The position numbers were made by a program, and so were the translations under genes. Shown piece by piece: positions 1 through 9,315 of a stretch of DNA of 64,000 nucleotides. The notes beneath the pieces were generated by a model that had not been told where the DNA came from, ran no database searches, and worked only from the letters and a program-made list of their open reading frames with translations. Where the stretch lies: positions 124,001-188,000 of the forward strand of contig CANMAI010000003.1 of NCBI GenBank assembly GCA_947495795.1, given 5' to 3'. Source of the stretch: an uncultured Paracoccaceae bacterium (GTDB lineage: Bacteria > Pseudomonadota > Alphaproteobacteria > Rhodobacterales > Rhodobacteraceae). How positions within the stretch are numbered: position 1 is the stretch's first letter; each line of letters opens with the position of its first letter.

Positions 1-2
1 CG

Positions 3-833
3 GGCGCGGAGATCCTTTACCCTGATCCGGGCTTTCCGATATACCGCTCCATGATCGAATTCACTGATGCCACACCCGTTCCCGTGCCGATCCGGGAAGA
101 AAATGGGTTTGCGTTCTCTGCGGAAGAAACGCTTTCTCTTATCAATGAGAAAACGCGCCTTCTGATCGTGAATTCCCCGGCCAATCCGTGCGGTGGCGTG
201 ACGCCCCGGCGTGAGATCGAGGCCCTTGTGGCCGGGCTCTCAGCCTGGCCCGATCTCGCAGTGCTTTCCGATGAGATATACGGGCAGATGACCTATGGCG
301 AGGCAGCGCATGTTTCGCTATTGGAGTTCGAGCAAGTGCGCGACCGGCTGATTTACCTTGATGGCTGGTCCAAAACCTACGCGATGACGGGGTGGCGTAT
401 GGGCTACTCTGTCTGGCCTGATGCCTTGTTTGATAAAGCCCGAAAAATGGCGGTTAATTCATGGTCTTGCGTGAATGCCCCAGCGCAATATGGCGCTATT
501 GCAGCGCTGACGGGGCCACAGGACTGTGTGGCGGAGATGATGGCAGCGTTCGATGCGCGGCGGGCCGTTGTAGTTGATGGCCTGAATGCGATGGAAGGGG
601 TGAGCTGCGTGATGCCAGAAGGTGCCTTTTATGCATTCCCGAATGTGGCGGATACGGGAATGGCCGCCAAGCAACTTGCTTCTGGCCTGCTGGAAGAGGC
701 AGGCGTTGCAGTGATCGGGGGGCCTGATTTCGGGATCTTAGGTGAGGGTTACATTCGATTATCCTATGCAAACTCTCTTGAGAACATCGAGCGGGCTCTG
801 GAGAAGTTCCGATCCTATCTGGATCGGCGCTAG
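3..833 (+). CDS. Class I/II PLP-dependent aminotransferase, 5' end outside window
   Basis: Fold-type I aminotransferase of the aspartate aminotransferase family; it would move an amino group between an amino acid and a 2-oxo acid in the cytosol. The frame is open from base 3, and the residues before the first ATG (base 51), reading YPDPGFPIYRSM, are typical mid-protein family sequence, so the true start lies upstream and about a third of the protein is missing. Visible signatures are SPANPCGG (substrate/PLP pocket), SDEIYGQM with the PLP-contacting Asp and Tyr, and SKTYAMTGWRMG, whose Lys (codon 372-374) should be the Schiff-base lysine. The substrate cannot be assigned from sequence. It is followed on the same strand by a long hairpin and serC. 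Confidence 0.9.
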   Translation, partial: GAEILYPDPGFPIYRSMIEFTDATPVPVPIREENGFAFSAEETLSLINEKTRLLIVNSPANPCGGVTPRREIEALVAGLSAWPDLAVLSDEIYGQMTYGEAAHVSLLEFEQVRDRLIYLDGWSKTYAMTGWRMGYSVWPDALFDKARKMAVNSWSCVNAPAQYGAIAALTGPQDCVAEMMAAFDARRAVVVDGLNAMEGVSCVMPEGAFYAFPNVADTGMAAKQLASGLLEEAGVAVIGGPDFGILGEGYIRLSYANSLENIERALEKFRSYLDRR

Positions 834-909
834 ATCATCCCCGCACCCTACTCAGGCAGCGCGGGGCGGGCGGGTGGGCGCGCTGCCTGAGCAGGGTGCC
901 AGAATGATC
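833..909. repeat. Long intergenic hairpin A (31-bp arms, G-rich loop on plus strand)
   Basis: Left arm 833-863 and right arm 879-909 are both 31 bases and pair along their whole length apart from a few mismatches; the inner 13 pairs (CTCAGGCAGCGCG) are perfect. The 15-base loop GGGCGGGCGGGTGGG is the complement of the C-rich loop in the hairpins at 5540, 18370 and 20201. It begins on the last base of the aminotransferase stop codon. It could terminate transcription, but there is no U-tract. Confidence 0.8.
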
Positions 910-984
910 TTGAAGGTATTCGCGGGCCAAGACTTCCTTTGATGTTGTGCATTGCAGCGCGCTTGCGTTAGAAGGCTGGTGGGC

Positions 985-1050
985 AGGTCGCCGTGTAAGG
1001 GCGAGCGGTGGCAGGCTCAGGAATTTCGCCCTGACGATGGAGCCGTCCAT
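985..1050 (+). promoter_or_regulatory. Candidate serC leader structure
   Basis: AGGGCGA (998-1004) pairs with TCGCCCT (1026-1032) to form a hairpin ending only a few bases before the possible serC starts at 1037 and 1049. A conserved structured leader upstream of serC-serA (the serC RNA motif) is established in alphaproteobacteria, so a hairpin here fits a leader able to mask the ribosome-binding region. I could not match it to the published consensus from memory, so the assignment is tentative. Confidence 0.35.
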
Positions 1051-2224
1051 GAGCTTCCCTGATCGGCCGCAGCTTAAGCCTGCGCGTCCCGAATTCTCTT
1101 CCGGGCCTTGCCCGAAACACCCTAAATGGTCTCCCGATCGCATTGCTGCCAAAGCCTGGCTTGGCCGATCCCACCGTGCTTCTGGCCCGAAGGCCCAGCT
1201 GAAATCGGTTATCGATCGGTTGGCAAAGCTGCTGGAAGTGCCGGAGGGGTATCGGCTCGGTATCGTACCCGCATCCGATACCGGGGCCTATGAAATGGCC
1301 ATGTGGTCCATGCTTGGTGCGCGGCCTGTTGATATGCTTGTCTGGGAAAGTTTTGGTGCCGGTTGGGCGACGGACGCTGTGAAGCAGTTGCAGCTCGAGG
1401 AGTGTCGGGTGCTTGAGGCGCCCTACGGCGCAGTGCCGGATCTTGGCTCTGTCCGCAAGGATGCCGATATCTGTTTTACCCAGAATGGCACGACATCTGG
1501 TGTGCGGATCCCTGATTTTGATTGGATCCCTGCGGATCGGGGCGGCCTTACGCTGGTAGATGCAACCTCCGCTGTTTTTGCTCAGCCCGTGGACTGGGCG
1601 AAGGTCGATGTGCTGACATTCTCCTGGCAGAAAGGCCTTGGTGGAGAAGGTGCCCACGGCGTGCTTGTATTGAGCCCGCGCGCAGTGGAACGGCTGGAAA
1701 GTTTTCAGCCCGTGCGGCCTTTGCCCAAGATCTTCCGGCTCACCAAAGGTGGCAAGCTTATCGAGGGAATTTTCTCCGGAGCCACGATCAACACGCCTTC
1801 GATGCTGGCCGTTGCTGATTGTGAGGACGCTTTGGATTGGGTGGAGGAGATTGGTGGCCTTCCGGCAATGCTTACGCGGGCGAAAGGCAATTTTGCAGCC
1901 TTGCAGAGTTGGGTGGACAGCGCTGCTTGGGTTGACAACCTGGTGGAATTAGCTGCGCTTCGGTCCAATACTTCCGTTTGCCTCAAAATCGTTGATCCCA
2001 GCGTCATGGCGTTGGATGAGGCGGGGCAGCGGGCCTTCACCAAACGTATGGTTTCCGCTTTGGAGGCTGAGGGCGCGGCTTTTGATATCGGCGGCTACCG
2101 CGATGCGCCGCCGGGGTTGCGGATCTGGTGCGGGGCGACGGTTGATACAGCCGATATCGAGGCGCTAACGCCTTGGTTGGACTGGGCTTTTGCCACCGCA
2201 AAGGCCGAGATGGCTCCCGCCTGA
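1049..2224 (+). CDS. serC: Phosphoserine aminotransferase
   Basis: Converts 3-phosphohydroxypyruvate and glutamate to phosphoserine and 2-oxoglutarate, the second step of serine synthesis. The product is about 391 residues from ATG 1049 (an in-frame ATG at 1037 is also possible); this matches the alphaproteobacterial SerC form beginning near RPEFSSGPCPKHP. The PLP lysine is expected in FSWQKGLGGEGAHG, and the DTGAYEMAMW segment is typical of the family. The open frame continues upstream to 947 but that stretch has no family resemblance. It precedes serA by about 100 bases on the same strand, the usual serC-serA operon. Confidence 0.93.
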   Translation: MSFPDRPQLKPARPEFSSGPCPKHPKWSPDRIAAKAWLGRSHRASGPKAQLKSVIDRLAKLLEVPEGYRLGIVPASDTGAYEMAMWSMLGARPVDMLVWESFGAGWATDAVKQLQLEECRVLEAPYGAVPDLGSVRKDADICFTQNGTTSGVRIPDFDWIPADRGGLTLVDATSAVFAQPVDWAKVDVLTFSWQKGLGGEGAHGVLVLSPRAVERLESFQPVRPLPKIFRLTKGGKLIEGIFSGATINTPSMLAVADCEDALDWVEEIGGLPAMLTRAKGNFAALQSWVDSAAWVDNLVELAALRSNTSVCLKIVDPSVMALDEAGQRAFTKRMVSALEAEGAAFDIGGYRDAPPGLRIWCGATVDTADIEALTPWLDWAFATAKAEMAPA

Positions 2225-2324
2225 TACACTCACTTGGGGCCGGATCCTGCCCGGTTCCCATTTTCCAATCTTTCGCACCGAGGTTGTGCCCTCGGTGATT
2301 GCTGATCTTAAGAAGGTTTTCAAC

Positions 2325-3917
2325 ATGCCTAAAGTTATCATTTCCGACAAACTCTCTGAAGCTGCAGTTCAGATTTTCCGCGATGCGGGCGTCCAAGTCG
2401 ATTTTCAGCCAGATCTTGGAAAGGATCCTGCGCGTCTGGCCGAAATCATCGGAGAATATGATGGCCTTGCCATCCGCTCTGCCACCAAGGCGACCGCTGA
2501 GCTGATTGCCAAGGCGGATCGGCTGAAAGTGATCGGCCGGGCCGGGATTGGTGTTGATAACGTTGACATTTCTGCTGCCAGTGCAAAGGGGATCGTTGTG
2601 ATGAACACGCCCTTCGGCAACTCCATTACCACAGCGGAGCACGCGATTGCGATGATGTTTGCTGTTGCGCGCCAGATCCCGGCGGCGGATGCCTCCACTC
2701 AGGCGGGGAAGTGGGAGAAATCCAGGTTCATGGGGTCCGAGATCACCGGGAAAACGCTTGGATTGGTCGGTGCGGGCAATATCGGTTCAGTGGTGGCAAC
2801 CCGAGCTATTGGGCTGAAGATGAAGGTGATTGCGTATGATCCGTTTCTTAGTGTGGATCGCGCGAGAGAGTTGGGTGTCGAGAAAGTCGAGGCGCTGGAA
2901 GATGTTTTGGGGCGGGCAGATTTCATTACTCTGCATCTGCCAAAAACGGAAAAGACAGCCAATATTCTTTCGGCAGAGCGCGTGGCGGCGATCAAGCCCG
3001 GTGCGCGGCTTATCAATTGTGCGCGGGGCGGATTGGTGGATGAGAGGGCTGTTGCAGAGGCCCTGAAATCGGGCCAGTTGGCAGGCGCTGCTTTTGATGT
3101 GTTCGGCTCTGAGCCTGCGACTGATAATCCTCTATTTGGGTTGCCAAACGTAGTTTGTACACCACATCTGGGGGCCTCCACCCAGGAAGCGCAGGAGAAT
3201 GTGGCGCTTCAGGTGGCGGAACAGATGTCCGATTATCTACTGAAGGGGGCTATCCAGAATGCGCTGAATGCGCCTTCTGTTTCGGCTGAGGAAGCGCCTA
3301 TTCTGAAGCCTTGGATTGATCTTTGCGAGAAGCTGGGCAGCTTTGCGGGGCAGGTGACCGAGAGCCCGATCGAGGAGATCGAAATCGAGTATGTCGGGCG
3401 GGTTGGAGACCTGAACCAGAAGCCGCTGACATCGGCCTTGACGGCGGCGCTGCTGCGGCCGCTGGTGGGAGAAGGTGGGGTGAATATGGTCTCTGCGCCG
3501 ATTGTGGCGCGGGAGAGAGGTGTAAAAATCTCGGAGACACGCAAGGATGCGCAGGGGGCCTTTGGATCATATGTGCGGCTTATCGTGACGACAGAGGCAC
3601 AGGAACGCTCCGTTGCTGGTACAATATATAGTGACGGCCGGCCTCGGTTTATCCAGATCAAGGGGATCAACCTTGAAGCGGAACCTTCACCCCGGATGCT
3701 TTACACCACCAACACGGACGAGCCCGGCTATATCGGCGCGCTTGGAATGCTGCTTGGGCGGCTTGGGATCAACATCGCGACATTTGCGCTCGGCCGGGCG
3801 GCGCAGGGTGGGGAAGCCATTGCTCTTCTGGGTGTTGATGAGGACGTTACGGACGAGATGCTGGCCGAAATTAATGCTCTTTCACAGGTACGGCAGGTGA
3901 AAGCTCTGGCTTTTTGA
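2325..3917 (+). CDS. serA: D-3-phosphoglycerate dehydrogenase
   Basis: First enzyme of serine biosynthesis, oxidising 3-phosphoglycerate with NAD. The product is about 530 residues, the long form with an intervening (ASB) domain and a C-terminal ACT domain. Visible features are the Rossmann motif GLVGAGNIGSV near residue 145, the catalytic region NCARGGLVDE with its Arg, and CTPHLGAST with the catalytic His. The ACT-like end contains MLYTTNTDEPGYIGALG, which suggests allosteric control by serine as in other long SerA proteins. ATG 2325 was chosen because AAGAAGG lies just upstream and MPKVIISDKL begins the family domain. A second-step partner, serC, is directly upstream. Confidence 0.95.
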   Translation: MPKVIISDKLSEAAVQIFRDAGVQVDFQPDLGKDPARLAEIIGEYDGLAIRSATKATAELIAKADRLKVIGRAGIGVDNVDISAASAKGIVVMNTPFGNSITTAEHAIAMMFAVARQIPAADASTQAGKWEKSRFMGSEITGKTLGLVGAGNIGSVVATRAIGLKMKVIAYDPFLSVDRARELGVEKVEALEDVLGRADFITLHLPKTEKTANILSAERVAAIKPGARLINCARGGLVDERAVAEALKSGQLAGAAFDVFGSEPATDNPLFGLPNVVCTPHLGASTQEAQENVALQVAEQMSDYLLKGAIQNALNAPSVSAEEAPILKPWIDLCEKLGSFAGQVTESPIEEIEIEYVGRVGDLNQKPLTSALTAALLRPLVGEGGVNMVSAPIVARERGVKISETRKDAQGAFGSYVRLIVTTEAQERSVAGTIYSDGRPRFIQIKGINLEAEPSPRMLYTTNTDEPGYIGALGMLLGRLGINIATFALGRAAQGGEAIALLGVDEDVTDEMLAEINALSQVRQVKALAF

Positions 3918-4243
3918 GCCAGGGCCGGAACCGGCTTGGGGCGGTTTCGGCCCCTAATTTGGAAAGGCTGGATTTGGTATGGTTTCGGTACCGGTTTGGG
4001 AGTGCAAATTTCCCGAAGTCAGGGCCCTTTTGCTGATCTTTCGCGCCTGCGGCACGATATTTCACCTGACGTAACGGTTTTCGGAATGCGAAACCTGAAG
4101 CCGAAGAGTTGAGCGAGTGAGAGCCTTCCGGTGCTTCGCTGCATTGGCTTCTGCGCGTTGGTAAAAACCATCGCTGCCGCATTTTGCGCTTTCCGGCTTC
4201 CGGCCTTTCGCGTAGACCGAGCGCGGTTTAGCGGGAGAGCGGA
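3918..4243. other. Intergenic region between serA and purA with a short 11-bp triple repeat
   Basis: No convincing gene in 326 bases. GGGGC (3938-3942) and GCCCC (3950-3954) form a small hairpin followed by TAATTT that could be a weak serA terminator. Bases 3968-4000 hold three degenerate 11-bp units of the type seen inside the P450 gene at 32960-32992. The rest shows no tRNA or recognisable riboswitch and presumably contains the purA promoter. Confidence 0.6.
3968..4000. repeat. 11-bp unit repeated three times (degenerate copy)
   Basis: Units at 3968-3978, 3979-3989 and 3990-4000 follow a consensus close to NYGGGTTTGGT; the second carries TTTCGGT and the third starts ACCGGTTT. The same three-unit arrangement in better-preserved form lies inside the P450 coding sequence at 32960-32992. 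Confidence 0.6.
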
Positions 4244-5536
4244 ATGGCCAATGTTGTTGTGATCGGTGCGCAGTGGGGCGACGAGGGCAAGGGTAAGATT
4301 GTTGATTGGCTGAGTGAGCGGGCGGATGTGATCGCGCGCTTTCAGGGCGGGCATAACGCGGGCCATACGCTGGTGATAGATGGCGAGGTGTTCAAGCTTT
4401 CGCTGCTGCCTTCAGGCATCGTGCGACCGGGCAAGCTTTCGGTGATCGGCAATGGTGTGGTGCTGGACCCCTGGGCTTTCGTGGAGGAAGTCGCGAAGTT
4501 GAAGGCGCAGGGTGTTGAGATCTCGCCCCGCAGCCTGATGGTGGCCGAGAATACGCCGCTGATCCTGCCGGTGCATGGTGAGTTGGACCGGGCGCGAGAG
4601 AGTGTGAACTCGGTTGCCAAGATCGGCACAACGGGGCGGGGGATTGGCCCGGCTTACGAAGATAAGGTGGGGCGGCGCGTGGTGCGGGTGGCTGATCTGG
4701 CCGATGCGGAGACACTGGATCTGCGGCTGGACCGGTTGCTTTTGCATCACGATGCCTTGCGTCGCGGCCTTGGGCTGGATGAGGTGGACAGGGCGGGGCT
4801 GAAGGCGGCCCTGCTGGAGGTGGCACCGACCATCCTGGAATATGCGGCACCTGTCTGGAAGGTGCTGGCGGAGCGGCGCAAAGCCGGGCAGCGGATCCTT
4901 TTTGAGGGGGCGCAGGGGGCCTTGCTCGACATCGATTTCGGGACGTATCCTTTTGTGACCTCCTCAAACACGATGGCAGGCATGGCGGCGACAGGTACGG
5001 GTATGGGGCCGGGAGCGGTTGATTTCACGCTTGGGATCGTGAAGGCCTATACAACGCGGGTGGGCGAGGGGCCTTTCCCGGCGGAACTGGATGATGCGGA
5101 TGGGCAGCGGCTGGGCGAACGGGGGCATGAATTTGGCACCGTGACGGGGCGGAAGCGGCGTTGCGGCTGGTTCGACGCGGTGCTGGTGCGCCAGACTTGC
5201 ACAACTTCGGGCGTGAACGGGATCGCTCTGACGAAGCTTGATGTGCTTGACGGATTCGAGGAATTGAAGATCTGTGTGGGCTATGATCTGGACGGAGTGG
5301 TAATCGACCATCTGCCGATTGCGGCAGCACTTCAGGCGCGGGCAAAGCCGATTTACGAAACGCTCCCTGGATGGAGCGAGACAACGGCGGGCGCGCGAAG
5401 CTGGGCGGACCTGCCTGCGGCGGCGATCAAGTATGTGCGACGGGTTGAGGAGCTGATTGACTGCCCCGTAGCGCTGCTTTCCACTTCGCCGGAGCGGGAT
5501 GATACGATCCTCGTGCGGGATCCGTTTGCGGATTAG
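4244..5536 (+). CDS. purA: Adenylosuccinate synthetase
   Basis: Joins IMP and aspartate using GTP to give adenylosuccinate, the first committed step to AMP. The 430-residue length is normal. The N-terminal [14 protein letters not shown] contains the family GDEGKGK loop; GGHNAGHT, the [13 protein letters not shown] segment and the late FPAELDD and [10 protein letters not shown] motifs are all intact. The start lies after GGGAGAGCGG, a reasonable ribosome-binding site. A long perfect hairpin follows the stop codon. Confidence 0.97.
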   Translation: MANVVVIGAQWGDEGKGKIVDWLSERADVIARFQGGHNAGHTLVIDGEVFKLSLLPSGIVRPGKLSVIGNGVVLDPWAFVEEVAKLKAQGVEISPRSLMVAENTPLILPVHGELDRARESVNSVAKIGTTGRGIGPAYEDKVGRRVVRVADLADAETLDLRLDRLLLHHDALRRGLGLDEVDRAGLKAALLEVAPTILEYAAPVWKVLAERRKAGQRILFEGAQGALLDIDFGTYPFVTSSNTMAGMAATGTGMGPGAVDFTLGIVKAYTTRVGEGPFPAELDDADGQRLGERGHEFGTVTGRKRRCGWFDAVLVRQTCTTSGVNGIALTKLDVLDGFEELKICVGYDLDGVVIDHLPIAAALQARAKPIYETLPGWSETTAGARSWADLPAAAIKYVRRVEELIDCPVALLSTSPERDDTILVRDPFAD

Positions 5537-5539
5537 GCG

Positions 5540-5614
5540 CTCCGGCCCCGCATCCCTTCGGCCGGAGCGCCCGCCCGCCCACCCCGCACCGACCGAAGGG
5601 ATGCGGGGCCGGAG
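5540..5614. repeat. Long intergenic hairpin B (22-bp perfect arms, C-rich loop)
   Basis: Arms 5540-5561 and 5593-5614 are perfectly complementary over 22 bp. The interior contains the shared core GCCCGCCCGCCCACCCCGC. A competing hairpin is possible because GGCGCTCCGG (5537-5546) also pairs with CCGGAGCGCC (5562-5571), so the element could switch between two folds. It starts three bases after the purA stop codon. Confidence 0.85.
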
Positions 5615-5676
5615 GGGGTGGTAATGCCGCCCGAAGGACTTATCTGATCGGCTGTGGCTCTGAGGAGGTTTGACGA

Positions 5677-5961
5677 ATGGCTCTTTCATACAAGGCACGA
5701 CGGCGGTGGTCTCTCTTTGCACTGGTTGTTGGCCTTCCGGTTTACATCATTGTGGCCGTCAATCTTGTGGAGATGCTGGAGCGCCCGCCGATTCTTGTGG
5801 AACTTCTGATTTTCGTAGTGCTGGGTGTGATCTGGGCGTTACCGCTGAAGGCGATCTTTCTGGGGGTCGGCAGGCCGGACCCGGATGCAAAGCCGCAGCT
5901 CGCTCCCCATATGGATGAGAGAGCGGATAATGCTGCATCGGCAGCGGGCAAAACGGAGTAG
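5677..5961 (+). CDS. DUF2842 small inner-membrane protein
   Basis: A 94-residue protein of a family of unknown function found in alphaproteobacteria. It has a basic N-terminus (SYKARRRW), two hydrophobic helices at about residues 13-33 and 38-62, and a polar C-terminal tail, matching the DUF2842 pattern. GAGGAGG precedes the ATG at good spacing. Its stop lies two bases before the CreA-family gene, suggesting a two-gene operon. No biochemical role can be inferred. Confidence 0.8.
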   Translation: MALSYKARRRWSLFALVVGLPVYIIVAVNLVEMLERPPILVELLIFVVLGVIWALPLKAIFLGVGRPDPDAKPQLAPHMDERADNAASAAGKTE

Positions 5962-5963
5962 GT

Positions 5964-6434
5964 ATGAGACAGATTTTCAGGGTGGCTGCGGCATTGGCTG
6001 CCGTTGGGGCGGCGACGGCTGCCGGGGCGGAAGAAGTCGGCAGTGTAGACACGGCCTTCAAACTGCTTGGCGCGAACCACAAGATCGTTATCGAGGCGTT
6101 TGACGATCCGAAGGTGGCCGGGGTGAGTTGCTTTGTCTCGCGTGCCAAGACGGGCGGGATTTCCGGTTCGCTCGGGCTTGCCGAGAACACTTCCGATGCG
6201 TCGATTGCTTGCCGTCAGACCGGGCCGATTGCCGTGGCCGACGAGTTAAAGGACGGTGAGGAAGTGTTCGGACGGCGAAGTTCGGTGCTTTTCAAACGGC
6301 TGCAGGTGGTGCGGTTCTTTGACGAAACCCGTAACACGCTGGTATATCTCAGCTATTCGGACAAACTGATAGATGGCTCGCCGAAGAACTCTCTTTCCGC
6401 CGTGGTTATCCGGCCCTGGGCCGAAGGCTCCTGA
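5964..6434 (+). CDS. CreA family periplasmic protein
   Basis: A 156-residue secreted protein with a signal peptide (about residues 1-22, cleavage near AGAEE). The mature part contains [17 protein letters not shown]-like [24 protein letters not shown] and [15 protein letters not shown], which are hallmarks of CreA, a conserved proteobacterial protein of unknown function. Two cysteines in the conserved core could form a disulfide. It is almost contiguous with the DUF2842 gene upstream. Confidence 0.9.
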   Translation: MRQIFRVAAALAAVGAATAAGAEEVGSVDTAFKLLGANHKIVIEAFDDPKVAGVSCFVSRAKTGGISGSLGLAENTSDASIACRQTGPIAVADELKDGEEVFGRRSSVLFKRLQVVRFFDETRNTLVYLSYSDKLIDGSPKNSLSAVVIRPWAEGS

Positions 6435-6611
6435 AGTCAGAGAGGCTTGGCACTATCGGAGCGCGCTTCTGGGTGCGCATTCCGATTATCTGGCTTAATG
6501 CACGGTGCCTTATTGCACTTCCGGTTTTGATTGGTTCGCCAAACCCCTGCCACATCTTCGATGCTCTCGGGGGAATGGCGATGGGACGCTTCCGGGTGTT
6601 TGGGAAACGCC

Positions 6612-8495
6612 CTAACCTTCGTCTTCCGGATTGTCCCGATCATAGGCATCCATCTTGTCGATGAAGACCTTAGTTGCAGAATCCGAGAGGACGAAACGGC
6701 CATCATCCGCGCGGACAAGCCTGCCGCCGCGCATGAGTTTGCCGAAGGACTTGATGCGGGCCTCTGCAGTGAAGCTTTGATCTTCTCCTATCCTGTCTAC
6801 CGTTCCCATGATTTCGTTGCGTGTGAAGGAGGCCTCTCCCTCGATCAGCATGATATAGGCGGCCGAAGCTTCCATCAGTTCGGGTAATGTACCTGCGCCC
6901 ATGAGATGGGCGAAGCGGCGGGGGGACATGTCGTCTTCGTCCTCGAATTCGTCCTCGCCGATATTGAGCGCCACTGCACCGGTGTTGATAGGGCCACTGG
7001 TGATGCTTGCCTGAAGCTTGCTTGCGATCTCGTTGTCTCCGGTGGCGGCGACTTTGGCTGCAGCCGGTTTTGGAGTGGGTGCGGGCTCCGGTGCCCGGGT
7101 GGGAACGGGGGCTGGTGTCGGGGCGGGCGTTGCCTGAACCGGAGCGGGCGCAGGTGCAGGTGCTGGTGTGGCTGCCGGTTCTGCAGATGCGGCAGGCGCC
7201 TCTTCGCCTTCGCTGTTGCGGATGATGCGGAGGCGGCGCGCTGAGTTTTCTTCGGAACGTTCAGAGACGGTTTCTTCGATACCCTTCGGTTTTGCCGCGC
7301 TCTCATCTTCGGGTACCACGGAGAGAGGCTTGAGAACGGGTTCTTCCTGCGCAGGTTCTTCTCTTGGCGGTTCCTCCGCGGATTTGCGGCCGAGTGTGGG
7401 GATGCGAAGGCTGGAGAGGCCGGCTTTCAGGCCCGCGCCTGCAGGCTTCTCGGCCGGAGTTTCCTCCTTGGGCGCTTCTTCGCGGGAGGTTGTGCGCTTG
7501 AGCCTATCCAGTGTGCTGGAGACCTGGCTGAGCATCCCGCCTGAGGTGGCCTCACCCTTTTCCACGTCCGGTGCCTCAGCTGTGGCTGCCGCCGGTGGTA
7601 CTGGCGGTGGGGCCGAAAGATCGGGATCGGCGTTGGGGGGTGTTTTGGGCTGGAGAGAAGCATCGAGCATCAGCGGCTCGGGGGCCGGTTCCGGAGCGAT
7701 CGGGGTTCCGAGCACGAGGGGTTCCGGGGCGTCTTCTTCCTCAACGGGCTCTGGCTCGGGTTCGGCCTCTGTGGCAGCGACCGCATTGGCGAAGGCTGCC
7801 GCGTCTTCCTCTGTGGGTTCTTCCGGCTCCAAACTCTCTTCTTCGGCGCTCTGAGCTTCCTCAGGTGCCTCTTCTGCCTCCGCAGCTGCGGATTCGGCGA
7901 GAATGAACTCATCCGTATCGAAGGGCTCAATATCAGCTGGAGCTTCGGGTTTTTCCTTGGAGCTTGCCTCCTGTGCCAAGGTCGTTTCCAACTCGACGGC
8001 CTCCGGCTCATGGGCTGGCTCATCCGGCGCGTGCTCTGCAGGCATTTCCTCAGTCGTTTCTTCTGCGACGGAGGTTTCTTCCTGTGGAGTAGGCTCTTGG
8101 GGCATCGCTTCTTCCGCGACGACGGGTTCAGGTTCGGGCATCGCTTCAGGTTCAGATTCAGGCGTTGCTTCTGGTTCCTCTCCAACAGGGAGTGGAGCTG
8201 GGATGGACGCCTCTTCTGCCGCGACACCGTCCATGTTGCGGAGGGATACACCGCCCGGAATGGCGTTGGCCTTTACCTCGGCACCGCCCGATACCCTACG
8301 CAATGTTTGCACAAGCTCATCCATCGCGATCGAAGCATCGCCTTGCGCGAAGTCGGAATCTTCCTTGTGGCTCTCGAAAAAGTTCACAACCTTGCGCATG
8401 ATCACGAATGGATTGTCAAAACCCTCCAATTCGCATTTGAAGTCTCCATAGGTGACTTTCAGAAGTCTTGCGTTCGAATTCTCTGCGTTGTCCAT
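6612..8495 (-). CDS. Large acidic low-complexity protein, unknown function
   Basis: About 627 residues from ATG 8495, preferred over GTG 8516 because CGAGGG lies about 10 bases upstream. It has three parts: an N-terminal domain of roughly 70 residues (VTYGDFKCELEGFDNPF), a long middle rich in Glu, Ala and Pro that is probably disordered, and a C-terminal block of about 130 residues (from MSPRRFAHLMGAGTLPEL) that reads like a compact helical or winged-helix fold ending in RADDGRFVLSD. No signal peptide or membrane segment was seen, so it is probably cytosolic. I recognise the architecture as recurring in Rhodobacterales but not the function. Confidence 0.75.
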   Translation of the reverse strand: MDNAENSNARLLKVTYGDFKCELEGFDNPFVIMRKVVNFFESHKEDSDFAQGDASIAMDELVQTLRRVSGGAEVKANAIPGGVSLRNMDGVAAEEASIPAPLPVGEEPEATPESEPEAMPEPEPVVAEEAMPQEPTPQEETSVAEETTEEMPAEHAPDEPAHEPEAVELETTLAQEASSKEKPEAPADIEPFDTDEFILAESAAAEAEEAPEEAQSAEEESLEPEEPTEEDAAAFANAVAATEAEPEPEPVEEEDAPEPLVLGTPIAPEPAPEPLMLDASLQPKTPPNADPDLSAPPPVPPAAATAEAPDVEKGEATSGGMLSQVSSTLDRLKRTTSREEAPKEETPAEKPAGAGLKAGLSSLRIPTLGRKSAEEPPREEPAQEEPVLKPLSVVPEDESAAKPKGIEETVSERSEENSARRLRIIRNSEGEEAPAASAEPAATPAPAPAPAPVQATPAPTPAPVPTRAPEPAPTPKPAAAKVAATGDNEIASKLQASITSGPINTGAVALNIGEDEFEDEDDMSPRRFAHLMGAGTLPELMEASAAYIMLIEGEASFTRNEIMGTVDRIGEDQSFTAEARIKSFGKLMRGGRLVRADDGRFVLSDSATKVFIDKMDAYDRDNPEDEG

Positions 8496-8632
8496 CCTGG
8501 CCGTGCCCTCGTACACCGTTGGTTCCCACCAAATTTCTCTCTTGGGATCCGCTTAATCCCTTACATCCAAATCATGATCGCTGATACACACACGAAACGC
8601 TATATTCAATTGACCGGATATCCAAGTTCCAG

Positions 8633-9304
8633 ATGCAATCGCCCGCCGTTCGCTGTGACCATAAAGTAACCCTTGTCGGTGGCGGCCCCGTTTCCGCCGC
8701 TTGCCTTGCCGAGGCCCTGACCCGTGCGGAGACGCTGGTTGCGGCAGATGGCGGAGCGGACGCCGCCAAGGCATTGGGACAGATGCCAATTGCGATCATT
8801 GGTGATCTTGACTCGTTAAGTAATAGTGAAAGTTGGCGGAAATCGGGCATTTCCGTTCATCTTGTGGAGGATCAGAACAAGACCGATTTCGAGAAGTCGG
8901 TACTTGGTATTGATGCGCCGATGATCCTGGCTGTGGGCTTTCTTGGCGGGCGCTTTGACCATGCATTGGCGGTGATGAGCGTGCTTGTGGCTTATCCGAA
9001 ACGCAGGATCATCGTGATTGGCGAGGAGGACATGGTGTTTCACTGCCCGGATGTCCTTACCTTGGACCTGCCGGTTGGCTGCCGGGTTTCCTTCTTTCCG
9101 ATGGCGCCCGTGACCGGGGGTGAAAGCACAGGGCTGCGGTGGCCAATCGATGGGCTGGCCATGGTGCCGGGGGGGCAGATCGGCACATCCAACGAGAGTG
9201 TGGCGGAGCGGGTAACCGCCAGCTTTGATGGGGTTGGAACGCTGGTCATTCTGCCTCTGGAGTGCCTTGACGCGGCGATTGCAGCGCTGGAAGGCATCGG
9301 CTGA
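8633..9304 (+). CDS. Thiamine pyrophosphokinase
   Basis: Transfers pyrophosphate from ATP to thiamine to make thiamine diphosphate. The 223-residue protein has the TPK signatures AADGGAD, GDLDSL, the QNKTDFEKS segment (DxxKTDxxK-like) and GGRFDHALA in the correct order. The C-terminal half has the thiamine-binding beta domain, including VTASFDGVGTLVIL. The ribosome-binding site is weak. It is transcribed away from the acidic protein gene, with a short shared intergenic region. Confidence 0.88.
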   Translation: MQSPAVRCDHKVTLVGGGPVSAACLAEALTRAETLVAADGGADAAKALGQMPIAIIGDLDSLSNSESWRKSGISVHLVEDQNKTDFEKSVLGIDAPMILAVGFLGGRFDHALAVMSVLVAYPKRRIIVIGEEDMVFHCPDVLTLDLPVGCRVSFFPMAPVTGGESTGLRWPIDGLAMVPGGQIGTSNESVAERVTASFDGVGTLVILPLECLDAAIAALEGIG

Positions 9305-9315
9305 GATCCGCCCTT

